NCBI RefSeq assembly: GCF_018991925.1
Contig: NW_024735317.1
Location: forward strand, 167,501 to 231,500
Length of the DNA stretch: 64,000 bases
Direction of reading: 5' to 3'
Source of the DNA: Homarus americanus
Lineage: Eukaryota; Arthropoda; Malacostraca; Decapoda; Nephropidae
Shown here piece after piece: positions 11,112 to 20,700 of the stretch. The position numbers and the translations under genes were made by a program. Numbering within the stretch: the stretch's first letter is position 1; each line of letters opens with the position of its first letter. The notes beneath the pieces are model-generated. The model ran no database searches and was not told the DNA's origin. It saw nothing but the letters and a program-made list of their open reading frames with translations.

Positions 11112-11188
11112 CTGTGTGGAGTATGAACAGGTGAGTTAATTAATGTTGATAGATAAAGAGACATTAAATTCCAACTTCATCCTTGACC
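11112..11188. other. Short receptor intron remnant before the last exon
   Basis: Only about 75 nt separate the last-exon acceptor from the 30-bp array. The intron between the TM4-5 and TM6-7 exons is therefore almost entirely tandem repeat. Confidence 0.6.
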
Positions 11189-11189
11189 T

Positions 11190-11735
11190 GACTTCTCTCA
11201 CCTTTAACCTAACCTCTCTCTACCTTAACCTAACCTCTCTCATCTTTGACCTAACCTCTCTGACCTTTGACCTAACATCTCTCACTTCTCTGACCTTTGA
11301 CCTAACACCTCTCACTTCTCTCACTTCTCTGACCTTTGACCTAACATCTCTCACTTCTCTCACTTCTCTGACCTTTGACCTAACATCTCTCACTTCTCTG
11401 ACCTTTGACCTAACATCTCTCACTTCTCTGACCTTTGACCTAACATATCTCACTTCTCTGACCTTTGACCTAACATCTCTTACTTATCTGACCTTTGACC
11501 TAACATCTCTCACTTCTCTGACCTTTGACCTAACATCTCTCACTTCTCTGACCTTTGACCTAACATCTCTCACTTCTCTGACCTTTGACCTAACATCTCT
11601 CACTTCTCTGACCTTTGACCTAACATCTCTCACTTCTCTGACCTTTGACCTAACATCTCTCACTTCTCTGACCTTTGACCTAACATCTCTCACTTCTCTG
11701 ACCTTTGACCTAACATCTCTCACTTCTCTGACCTT
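11190..11735 (-). repeat. 30-bp array at the receptor exon-intron junction
   Basis: Fifteen perfect copies of TGACCTTTGACCT are embedded in a 30-bp unit between 11261 and 11711, with degenerate units on the left. On the minus strand the unit reads in frame with the upstream exon as ten residues (KVREVRDVRS) and contains GAAGTGAGAG, a good splice donor match in codon phase 0. One unit has GAA changed to TAA, giving an in-frame stop at 11484-11486. AGGTCAAAGGTCA in each unit is a perfect DR1 motif. Confidence 0.9.
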
Positions 11736-12078
11736 TCCTTTGTTATTTTTCCCCTTCTTTTTGGCTTCTTTCTTCCCACCAAATTTACTCTTGTGTATTC
11801 TCTTCCTTGCTGCTTGAAAGATCTTCCAGTATAAGATGAGGATGGCAGTCAGAGGCACATAGAAAGTGGCCATAGTAGCGAACACTTGATAGGCGAGATC
11901 TTGCGACACGAGACATTTCTTATGTTCATTCACCCTCACTAGGAAGTCAGGATCCTTCCAACCAAACAGAGGAGCAATGGATACTACCACCGCCGTCAAC
12001 CAGACCATGAGGATCATTATACCGATGCGGGTACCGTTTCTAGAGTGGATGTAATCGACTTGTGTAACCGCCCAGTAC
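11724..12078 (-). CDS. 5-HT1-like serotonin receptor exon (DRY end, TM4, TM5, start of loop 3)
   Basis: The acceptor TTCATCAG|GTACTGG completes the Arg codon of D-R-Y begun in the upstream exon. It reads YWAVTQVDYIHSRNGTRIG, then TM4 (IMILMVWLTAVVVSIAPLFGW), extracellular loop 2 with the conserved Cys in HKKCLVSQD, TM5 (FATMATFYVPLTAILILYWKIF) and a basic RKRIHKSKFGGKKEAKKKGK stretch. The right edge of the message is ambiguous: the best donor is GAA|GTGAGA at 11724, but AAG|GTCAGA lies 9 nt upstream and every 30-bp repeat unit beyond offers another GTGAGA donor in the same phase. The frame stays open to the stop at 11484-11486, so isoforms longer by multiples of ten residues are conceivable. 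TM4-5 wording and the QVDYIHSRNGTRIG loop favour 5-HT1. Confidence 0.9.
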
Positions 12079-12245
12079 CTGATGAAGGATACAGGTAGTT
12101 AATTAAATGATTATACCTAGGGAGGGGATGAAGGAGTTGATTAATCAGTATCATAACACCTGTTGGGGGGGGGAGGTAAGTGTTAATTAAGTTTTTTACA
12201 CCTGGGGAGAGGAAGGTGGTGGGTATTAATTAATGTAGTCTACCT

Positions 12246-12278
12246 GTGTGACCTCCCAATACCTGACGAAGGTGCGGC
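12246..12278 (-). pseudogene. Degraded copy of the TM4-5 exon start
   Basis: The minus strand contains an acceptor-like TTCGTCAG, then codons for RYWEVTQVDYIN and a stop. This resembles the start of the real exon at 12078 (RYWAVTQVDYIH) over about 35 nt. It lies about 170 bp upstream in transcription order, so splicing to it would give a truncated receptor. It is too short to be a functional alternative exon. Confidence 0.6.
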
Positions 12279-12352
12279 AGGTGTTAGATGTAATTAGACA
12301 CCTGAAGGAGGAAGATAGTAGTGAAGTGTCTCATTATCTCACACCTTTGTTT

Positions 12353-12575
12353 AACAGACAGACAGACAGACAGACAGAAAAGGATAATATGAGATACATA
12401 CAGACAGAAAGAGAGACACCCAACGAAACAAACAGACCAACAGAGAGACAGACAGACAGACAGACGCAACAGAAACAAACCAACACACAGAGACAGACAG
12501 ACAGACAGACATACAGACAGAAAGAGAGACACCCAACGAAACAAACAGACCAACAGAGAGACAGAGAGACCCCCT
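12353..12575. repeat. CAGA-rich microsatellite with ~115-bp internal duplication
   Basis: Runs of CAGA flank two near-identical segments containing AGAGAGACACCCAACGAAAC, at about 12409 and 12524. Receptor intron. Confidence 0.85.
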
Positions 12576-12750
12576 ACACACGCCTGCAAGGTATGAACTA
12601 TCTCTCCCATCTCCCCCCCCCTTATCCTGTCTCTCAACTGTCTCTTCTCGACACACCCGGGAAAAAGTTCTCTTATGGTGGGAACTTTCTTTTTACCTTC
12701 TCTAAGAAAGTGAAAGGTGAGATGTTACTTTCTCTAAGACCCTCTCTCTT

Positions 12751-12853
12751 CCTCGCTGACGTCACCTTAGGGGTAAGTGAGATGATGGGGGTGGGGGGTG
12801 TCCTCGCTGACGTCACCTTAGGGGTAAGTGAGATGATGGGGGTGGGGGGTGTA
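12751..12853. repeat. 51-bp tandem duplication carrying two CRE palindromes
   Basis: Two adjacent copies of a 51-bp unit. Each has a full TGACGTCA cAMP response element, at 12757-12764 and 12808-12815. It lies in a receptor intron. Confidence 0.85.
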
Positions 12854-13499
12854 GGGGAGGAGGGGGGTGTAGGGAAGGAAGAGAGGTGCCAAATGCCCCC
12901 AAAAAAAAAATGGAAGAGATGAAGATGGGTGGAAGAGGATGAAGAGGGCAAGAGATGAATGAGGGTGGAAGAAGATGAAGAGGGAAGAGAGTGAATGATA
13001 AGGAAGAGATGAAGATAAGAGGGAAGGAAGATGGGTGAAAAGTAGGGTGAAATTGTTGGTGGGGAAAAGTAGATGAAGAGGGTGGGGTGAGAAGAAGAGG
13101 GTGAAGAGGGTGAAGAGGGTGGGGTGTAGGGTGAAGAAAGTTGGTAAAAAGAGGAGGAAGAGGGTGGGGGAAAAGAGGGAGGAAGAGGGTGGGGAAGAGG
13201 GGTGAAGATATGGGGGTGTAGGGTGGAAGAGGGTGGAAGTAGGGGAGGAAATATAGGGTGAGGGGATGAAGAGGGTGGTGGGGGTGAGGAGGAAAGGGTG
13301 GGTGGGGGCAGGGGAGTGAAAGGGTGGGGTGTAGATGAAAGGAGTGGGGTAGGTGAAGAGGTGGGGGTGTAGGGGATGGGAAGGAAGGTGAGAGGAGGAG
13401 AAATTGAGTGGTGGGAGGGAAGGAAGGAGGGAAGGAAGGAGGGAAGGAAGGATTGAAGGAGGGAAGGAAGAAAGGGTGGAGGGAAGGAAGGAGGGGGGG
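12854..13499. repeat. Purine-rich (GA/GGA) tract
   Basis: About 650 nt, almost all G and A on the + strand, with GAAGAGGGTG and GGAAGGAA motifs. Reverse translations rich in S and P are composition artefacts. Receptor intron. Confidence 0.85.
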
Positions 13500-13503
13500 A
13501 GGG

Positions 13504-13956
13504 TGTAGTGGATTTCTCCCCTACAAACGCTGTTTGTCTCTGCGTAGCCGACCCCACGAATTCGACAGTGTGTGCCTCGTGGTCTAGGTCAACCAGCGCC
13601 GCCATACATCACGGAGCGGGGGTCAACTACTAAGCCACACCTACCCCCCGCTATTTAAGACCTGACCTCGTGGTGACCTGTCTCTTTCTACCTACACCAA
13701 CCAGCCAGCAACATCTCCTCCCCCTCCGCCTGCCTGGCGGTCCTCGCTCCCGCCGGCGAGCATGGCGACCCACAAGCTGTCCTCCTGTGAGCATCCTCAC
13801 CAACCAGCTCTCTCTACATCACGCTTGTAACCACGCTGCCTTCCCAGCACCAAGCTGCATTGTACATCCAATACAACATGTATATAGAGAGCACATTGTG
13901 AGTTTCCTTTCTCCATCCCATCCTGAGTGTGAACTAAACATCCCAAAAACCCCACA
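13504..13956 (+). repeat. Left LTR of the miniature retrotransposon
   Basis: Begins TGTAGTGGATTTCTCCCC and ends CCCCACA. Small frames inside it are not conserved as proteins between the two LTRs. Confidence 0.85.
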
Positions 13957-14755
13957 AATGGTGACTCCCGGAGATTCGCACTCACACAGAATGGAGGAGA
14001 AACTGATCACGCTCCCAGTCTTCAAGCAACATGGAAGACTGGCTTATCCACACAGAAGCAGCTCTCATCGACTCTACAGCTACTGTCTCTACACCGCAGG
14101 TTAGACACCCTAGAGCAGCACTGCTTCTCTAAGCAGACACCAGCTCCTCTTCCTGCCCCAAGCACTACGTCCTACCGACCCCAGCACACCCGTCCTGCCT
14201 CAGACGCCGACCCCGGCCCAGCAGTAACCCCTGCCGCCCCTGATGCGGCCCCTGCTCCTGACGCGGACCAACACACCCGTCCTGCCTCAGAAGCCGACCC
14301 CGGCCCAGCAGTACCCCCTGCCGCTTCTCCTGACGCGGCCCCTGTTCCTGAGTGCTGACCCACACACCCCTCTTTTCTCCCTCAGGTACTCCCTGCTAAT
14401 GTCCTGCACCCTGCTGCTGTCGTGGACCCAGCTGCTGTCACGAGCCCTCATCCGCTTCTGCTGTCGCAGCCCCTGCTCCTGACCCAGGCCCACACACCCC
14501 AGCAGGCGCATCTGACAACTCTGTATCTGCCGTGAGGGAAGCACAGCATTCATCGCCTCCACACACCCTTATTCTCCCTCTCTACTCCCACAGATATTGT
14601 GTATCTAGACAGTTGTATCCAGCGACCGGCTCATCCACGCCATCGCCATCGCCGTTGTCTCACATGAGGCACGCACCGTCCGTTCTGCTTCACATGTGCT
14701 ATGCAACCCTGCAGACAACAAGTCTCCTACACCGCCTGGAGGGAAGGGGGAGTAT

Positions 14756-15204
14756 TGTAGTGGATTTCTCCCCTACAAACGCTGTTTGTCTCTGCGTAGC
14801 CGACCCCACGAATTCCACAGTGTGTGCCTCGTGGTCTAGGTCAACCAGCGCCGCCATACATCATGGAGCAGGCGTCAACTACTAAGCCACGCCTACCCCC
14901 CGCTATTTAAGACCTGACCTCGTGGTGACCTGTCTCTTTCTACCTACACCAACCAGCCAGCAACACCTCCCCCTCCGCCTGGCTGGTGGTCCTCGCTCCC
15001 GCCGGCGAGCATGGCGACCCACAAGCTGTCCTCCTCTGAGCATCCTCACCAACCAGCTCTCTCTACATCACGCTTGTAACCATGCTGCCTTCCCAGCACC
15101 AAGCTGCATTGTACATCCAATACAACATATATACAGAGAGCACAGTGTGAGTTTCCTTTCTCCATTCCATCCTGAGTGTGAACCAAACAAAATCATACCC
15201 CACA
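14756..15204 (+). repeat. Right LTR of the miniature retrotransposon
   Basis: Direct repeat of the left LTR over its full length with scattered substitutions and small indels, for example CATCACGGAGC against CATCATGGAGC. Confidence 0.85.
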
Positions 15205-15308
15205 AGGGTCCTGATTATTTCCATTCCTCACTTGTCAACAACATCAAGTTTAGGCGAATTTTGTCACGGCGTTTTATCTAGATTTAAAATTTTCGCTTGA
15301 GAAAAACT

Positions 15309-15310
<2 letters not shown>

Positions 15311-15366
<56 letters not shown>
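15311..15366. repeat. (CT)n microsatellite
   Basis: About 28 CT repeats. Confidence 0.95.
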
Positions 15367-15369
<3 letters not shown>

Positions 15370-16380
15370 ATATTACTTCCTGAATCAAAATAATTTCCTT
15401 CAGACGTTAAATTAAACTTCCACCAAAATATAATTATCAAGTGACAGTCATCTGCCATTTAAATCTGTCAAGAGATATATTTATCTATTTACTGGTTTGT
15501 TGATATTTTTTTTATATATCTTAATTGATAGTCAAGGGAAATAATTATCTCAACCACAATTTAACAAAGAAACAAATTATATAACTTCACAGAAAACGGG
15601 GAAATGTTTTGTACCAATATTACCGTCATTTAAACCGCCCGATGGTCAATGTTAATATATTATCACGAACAAAACATCGATGTCATTATTCTTTTGGTGT
15701 AATTCAAACCTAATATAACCTAACTTTACAAAACAAAAAAAACTGATCAAAAAATCATTTTCTGTCAGATTAGGTTACGTTAATTACGGTTTAATGGTTT
15801 AGATAACTTTAAACATCTATTCTAATGAGCCTGTTCATATATCATTTCTAACATTGATTACCTTGGTAGCTATTGTCATCTGCTAAGAGACTGAGAACAA
15901 CCTGAAGTATTTATTTGACATTTAGTGATAAAATACTCGGGACATTGACAGTGATTCGACACAAAAGTGCACGAAAATGACTCAATAAGTATGTAAATAC
16001 CTGTAAAGTGGATAAATAAGTTAAAATAAGGTTAAAAAGTGCTAGAAATACGGACGTAGTGAAGTCAAGTGATACGTGTGAATGCAAAAGATAAACACAA
16101 GGATTAATAAGTTATAATTTGATAAATAAAACATAAATAAGATAATGTAATGACAGATAAGTGAGAAAAAATACCAATAAATTAATCACTTAACCTCAAA
16201 AGTACAATAATAAGTAAGATCAAACTATAAACAGATTTAAATACAATAGTCATAAATATAGTGGTGACATCTGACAACCTAAAATCATTACCAACATTAA
16301 CAATATTAGTAATTAAAATACTTAATACTATGTCAACTCAAACTAATACTTTTGTAAAAACTTTATGACAAGTTTTTCAT
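15370..16380. other. AT-rich receptor intron segment
   Basis: About 1 kb of non-repetitive AT-rich sequence with no open frame of interest and no recognised element. Confidence 0.6.
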
Positions 16381-16389
16381 CGCTTAGAT

Positions 16390-16581
16390 CAGGGGTCACC
16401 AAACTTTTTTCACAGTGGGCCGGATAACTGAAAGAATGACGAGCGCGGGCCGCATAATCATTCTGTTCAATACTTGCAAGCCAGAATGAAAGCTCTGGTA
16501 ACGTCAGAGCGTAGGCGGAGCTACCACGAGCCGGGGAAGGACTTGGGATCCGGCCCGCGGGCCGTAGTTTGGTGACCCCTG
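16390..16581. mobile_element. hAT-type MITE, 192 bp
   Basis: Terminal inverted repeats CAGGGGTCACCAAACT and AGTTTGGTGACCCCTG are flanked by a perfect 8-bp duplication GCTTAGAT (16382-16389 and 16582-16589). TIRs starting CAGGGGTC with an 8-bp target duplication are characteristic of hAT elements. The interior is non-coding and includes GGGCCGGAT and GCGGGCCGC. Confidence 0.9.
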
Positions 16582-16886
16582 GCTTAGATTAACACCAGGA
16601 ACAGCTATCGGGATCTCACGCCACCTAAACAAGTAAGTAGAGATGAAATCATTTTAAAAGGTATGTATGTATGTATGTATGTGCTGATAACCACAAGGAA
16701 AGAAGAAAACACGAAGTTCCCAAGCGCTTTCGTGTAATTCACATCTTCAGGGGTGAGTACAGACTAAAGAGAAATACAAACCAAGGTGTATATATACAGA
16801 GGAGGGTGAGACCAGGTCCACAATGGTCAGGTATTAGGTAATGACCCTACTAATCTTTAAATAGCACACAACGGTTGGTGGTCAGG

Positions 16887-17361
16887 TCAGATGGTAAGGT
16901 GACCCGACCTTCTCACTTGGTTACAAATCTTCTTAATTACAAAATTGTCCAGTTTGTACATGCCATTACTCAAATTCATGTTGAATGCTTCGGTATGTTT
17001 AATAAGACTAGATTCTATGATGTTCCTACTATCAATTGAATTACAAGGTAATATTGAGGAGGCATTATCCAAGTCAATGCAATGCTTGTTATCCCTCAAA
17101 TGAACAAACAGAGCATTGGATTCCTGGCTTGTCCTAACACTGTATTTGTGTTGTTTAATTCTAGTTGCAAGATCTTTACCTGTCTGGCCTAAGTAAAACA
17201 TATTACATTCCTTGCAAGGAACTAAATAAATGCAACGAACTGTGTTGTTGGGGGAGTTCTTGATTAACATTTGTTTAACAGTGCATGAGTTTTTAAATGC
17301 CACATTGACGTTCCAGGTTTTTAGTTGTGAAGGAATGTGTGAGAAATTTTTGTGAAATGGT
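16887..17361 (-). pseudogene. Penelope-like GIY-YIG endonuclease domain, 5'-truncated
   Basis: Open minus-strand frame of about 157 residues with no stop before 16887. It contains LPFHKNFSHIPSQLK (linker), then RCIYLVPCKECNMFYLGQTG (the GIY-YIG motif as IYL and YLG, with the Cys pair typical of Penelope-like elements), ATRIKQH (catalytic Arg), HLRDNKH, and NIIESSLIK (catalytic Glu). In intact elements this domain follows a reverse transcriptase and nicks the target. Here the frame stops being Penelope-like at 17361, where a DNA transposon end begins, and no reverse transcriptase is found. It is a remnant. Confidence 0.8.
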
Positions 17362-17365
17362 AATA

Positions 17366-17620
17366 CAGTAATACCCTGCTTAACGCGGTTTCGCTTAGCG
17401 CGATTTCACGTATACGCGGTGCCTCGCCAGAGCCGAACTTTCACTTAACGCGGGTTTTTTCCATGTATACGCGCAGAGTGTCCGGCTCGAGATGCTATTT
17501 TTAGATTCGCCCCACCCGCCACCCGCCTGCCTGCCTGCTCTCGCCTCTCCCTCCTCCTCCCTCCCTCCCGCCTCCCTCCGCCTGGGCAAGCCGCGCTGTA
17601 AGGTTGCGAAGTGTGTGTCT
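17366..17620. mobile_element. DNA transposon end, probably pogo/Tigger-like
   Basis: Begins CAGTAATACCCTGCTTAACG after a TA, with further CGCGG and TTAACGCGGG motifs, similar to termini of Tigger/pogo elements. It interrupts the Penelope-like frame. The second terminus was not found, so family and right edge are uncertain. Confidence 0.45.
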
Positions 17621-17639
17621 TCTACTAACGTAAGTGTTA

Positions 17640-17715
17640 CACCTAACTTTTAGTTTTCCTAACCTAACCTTTATTTTTCCTAACTTAACCTTTATTTTTC
17701 CTAACCTAACCTCTT
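17640..17715. repeat. Short CCTAACCT-type repeat
   Basis: Three copies of TTTTCCTAACCTAACCTTTA-like sequence, reminiscent of decayed CCTAA repeat. Confidence 0.6.
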
Positions 17716-17921
17716 CTATATTACTTGTTTGTTCATACCATCATAAAGTTAAGATAAAATTTTTACTATAACATAGTTGTGTGGTTTGTATTTCTCTTTA
17801 GTCTGTACTCACCCCTGAAGATGTGAATTACACGAAAGCGCTTGGGAACTTCGTGTTTTCTTCTTTCCTTGTGGTTATCAGCATATACCTAGATCACGCG
17901 CACCTACAGTGATTTACTTGC

Positions 17922-20045
17922 ATGTATGTATGTATGTATGTATGTATGTATTGTAATGTATAAGAACCTAAGAAAATAAGGAGTCTGCAATAGGCCGGTT
18001 GGCCTGTGCATGGCAGCTCCTGTCGAGAGTTACTACCACTCTCTATCATCCATGAATCTATCTAGCCTCCTTTTGAAACTTTCCAGAGTTCCCGCACTTA
18101 CTACAAAGTTGCTAAGCTTGTTCCACTCGTCCACCACCCTATTTGTGAACCAGTTTCTTCCTATCTCCCTCCTAAACCTAAACTTATCCAACTTGAATCC
18201 GTTGCTCCGAGTCCTATCCTGCTCGGATATTATAAGAACTTTATCTATATCCCCTTTATTGATTCCTTTCACCCACTTAAATACTTCTATCATATCTCCC
18301 CGCACTCTTCGTCTTTCTAGGGAATGCAAGTTAAGTTTCTTTAACCTATCCTGATATGGAAGGTTTCTAAGTCCCGGAATCATTTTTGTCATTCTTCGCT
18401 GCACCGACTCTAGTGAATTTATATCCATTCTATAATAGGGGCACCAGAACTGAACCGCATAATCGAGGTGCGGCCTGACTAGCGCAAGATATAGTTGCAA
18501 TAAGACCTCTGCACTCTTGTTACTTACACTTCTAGATATAAAACCCAATACTCTGTTTGCCTTATTTCGAACATTAACGCACTGTTTTCTAGGCCGTAGG
18601 TCCGGGCTTACAAGTACCCCTAGGTCTCTTTCACAAGTCGACTTCTCTAGGTTGATGTTGTTAAGGCTGTATACATTATAAGTATTTGTTCTTCCAATAT
18701 TAAGTACGCTGCACTTGCTGGTGTTGAATTTCATTTGCCATTTTTCAGACCACCCCTGCAGTTTATTTAGATCCTCCTGTAATGCATTTGCATCCTGCCC
18801 TGAATTAATTTGCCGCCCTATTTTGGTGTCATCCGCAAACTTGCTTATGTCACTGCTGATCCCAGTATCTAGATCATTTATGTAGATTATGAACAAGAGT
18901 GGGCCTAGTACTGACCCCTGGGGAACCCCACTGGTTACACGGCCCCACTCAGATTTAACACCATCTACGCTGACCCTCTGCGTTCTATCGGTGAGCCATG
19001 ATTTTATCCAATTTAAAACTTTCCCCTCGATACCATGAGCCTTAATTTTTCTCAGAAGCCTCTGATGCGGTACTCTGTCAAATGCTTTGCTAAAGTCTAA
19101 GTAAATAACATCGTAATTTTCGTCATTATCTACTACCTCGAAGACTTTCCTAAAAACGTTAGCAGATTTGTTAGACAAGATTTTCCCTTTGTAAACCCAT
19201 GTTAAGAATCGTAGATTAATTTGCTTTTCTCTAGATGCGATCGGATGCTATCTGCTATAATTGATTCAAGAAATTTCCCCACTACTGACGTCAAACTGAT
19301 CGGCCGGTAATTTGACACTGATGCTCTGTCTCCCTTTTTGAATATGGGTACTACATTTGCCTGTTTCCACAAGTCTGGCACAACTCCAGTGTCTAATGAT
19401 TTTGTAAATAAGTTTACGAGGGGTCCGCTAATCTGTTCCCTACACTCTTTCAAGACTCGAGGGAAAATTTCATCCGGCCCTGGGGATTTTGTTTTCTTTA
19501 GTTTATTTATCTTCTTAAGAACATCCTCTTTTCTGATAGTGATATTCTTTAATTTCTCTTCTTCCTTTCCCTTAAATATCAGTTCCACCTCTGGAATTTC
19601 ATCGCAAATTTCTTCTGTGAAAACTGATAAGAAGTAGCTGTTCAATGCTTTGCTTATTTCTTCACTGCCATTTATCACTTCTCCCCTCCCTGACTTTAAA
19701 GGCCCAACTTTGTCCTTGACCTTTGTCCTATATACCTGGAAAAATCCCTTGGGATTCGCCTTGGATTCTCTTGCTATTTTGATTTCATAGTCTCTCTTTG
19801 CTTTCCTTACATTTTTCTTAACATTCCTAGATAGTTCATTATACCTGTTTCTGAGCTGCTCCTCCCCTCCCTTTAATTTCTTATATATTCCTTTCTTTAT
19901 TCCTATGTCATGTTTAAGTTTTCTGGTCATCCACCTTGGCTCATTCTTATTTGACCTAATTTTTCTGTATGGTATATTTTGTTCTTGTGCTTTATGTAGT
20001 ATACTAGTGAATATATTATAGTCATGATCAATTGTATGTATGATA
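17922..20045 (-). mobile_element. CR1/Jockey-type LINE, 5'-truncated
   Basis: The minus-strand element has a reverse transcriptase region, a short 3' UTR and a terminal (CATA)n tail at 17922-17951, typical of CR1-like LINEs. The 5' side ends at about 20045 in degenerate GACA repeat, so ORF1 and the AP endonuclease are absent. It belongs to a receptor intron. Confidence 0.85.
18033..20045 (-). pseudogene. LINE reverse transcriptase, broken
   Basis: From the 5' side: a connector (PRWMTRKLK), YRPISLTSVVGKFLESII (RT motif 1), then after the break YLDFSKAFDRVPH (motif A with catalytic Asp), SGVPQGSVLGPLLFIIYIND (motif B), KFADDTKI (motif C, FADD) and the C-terminal VRPHLDYA and SLESVQRRMTK region found in Jockey/CR1 elements; stop at 18033. 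Two defects lie close together: an in-frame stop at about 19202-19204 and a one-base frame change at about 19150. It therefore cannot make active enzyme. ORF prediction extends the upstream frame to 20353, but the part above about 20045 is simple repeat. Confidence 0.85.
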
Positions 20046-20351
20046 CGGTGGACAGGAGGTGAAGACAAATTGGAGGAGAAATAGACAGACGTAAAAATAG
20101 ACAGCCACGGAGATAGAGAGAGACAAGGAAACAGAGAGACAGAGGCATAGAGATAGACATATAGATTGAGAGACATATAGACAGTGAGACAGTAACCCAA
20201 AGGCAGAGATAAAGTTACTAAGAGAGACAGAAAGTGAGACAGGCATACAGACAGAGTGAAACAGAGAGACAGAGTGAAGAAAGGAGAGGAAACAGAGTGA
20301 GACAGAGAGAATGAGACAAGAGAAATAGAGAGAGACAGGCTTCTTCTCCCC

Positions 20352-20382
<31 letters not shown>
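20046..20382. repeat. Degenerate GACA/GAGA repeat
   Basis: Diverged AGACAGAGA units followed by a (GA)n run at 20357-20382. Confidence 0.8.
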
Positions 20383-20388
<6 letters not shown>

Positions 20389-20461
20389 CTTTAGACGTTG
20401 TTAAAAAGTTCCTTCCCTCGAGACTCTTTCTAACTGTGGCTGTTGGGTACTATTCTTTTCA

Positions 20462-20700
20462 ACCCTCCTCCTCCTATTCTTCTTCCTCCTCCTCCTATTC
20501 TTCTTCCTCCTCCTCCTATTCTTCTTCCTCCTCCTATTCTTCTTCCTCCTCCTCCTCCTCTTCTTCCTCCTCTTCTTCTTCCTCCTCTTCTTCTTCCTCC
20601 TCTTCTTCTTCCTCCTCTTCTTCTTCCTCCTATTCTTCTTCCTCCTCCTCCTATTCTTCTTCCTCCTCCTCCTCTTCTTCTCAATCTTTCTCCCCCTCTT
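20462..20700. repeat. CCT/TTC trinucleotide array
   Basis: Repeats of TCCTCCTCCTATTCTTCT. Poly-Ser and poly-Arg translations are artefacts. Confidence 0.9.

Larger units (their letters stand above)
13504..15204 (+). mobile_element. Non-autonomous miniature LTR retrotransposon (TRIM-like)
   Basis: Two direct LTRs of about 450 bp (13504-13956 and 14756-15204) start TGTAGTGG and end CCCCACA. They flank about 800 bp with no gag or pol. A 4-bp target duplication AGGG sits at 13500-13503 and 15205-15208. Just inside the left LTR, TGGTGACTCCC (from 13959) looks like a tRNA primer binding site of the Ty3/gypsy kind. A polypurine tract, GGAGGGAAGGGGGAG, lies at 14738-14752, just before the right LTR. 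Both LTRs contain CTATTTAAG, a TATA-like box. The LTRs differ at several sites, so the insertion is not recent. It would have needed proteins from another element. Confidence 0.85.
16682..17883 (-). mobile_element. Penelope-like retroelement fragment bounded by 102-bp inverted repeats
   Basis: 16682-16783 and 17782-17883 are perfect 102-bp inverted repeats, starting TGCTGATAACCACAAGG. Between them lies the C-terminal part of a Penelope-like protein with a GIY-YIG endonuclease domain, cut by a DNA transposon fragment. Penelope-like elements often end in inverted copies of their own terminal repeat. Both ends abut ATGT microsatellite (16663-16681 and 17922-17951). Confidence 0.75.

Noticed and set aside
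11143..11817. 224-residue + strand frame of LTSLTFDLTS repeats
   Set aside because: Antisense of the 30-bp array attached to the receptor exon; no independent support.
13670..15281. Two similar + strand frames beginning MVTCLFLPTPTSQQH
   Set aside because: They are the same part of the two LTRs; the frames diverge by indels and have no gag or pol similarity.
16887..17361. GIY-YIG protein as a host repair nuclease or homing endonuclease
   Set aside because: The Cys-containing IYLVPCKEC/FYLGQTG form and linker are those of Penelope-like elements, and it sits between inverted repeats.
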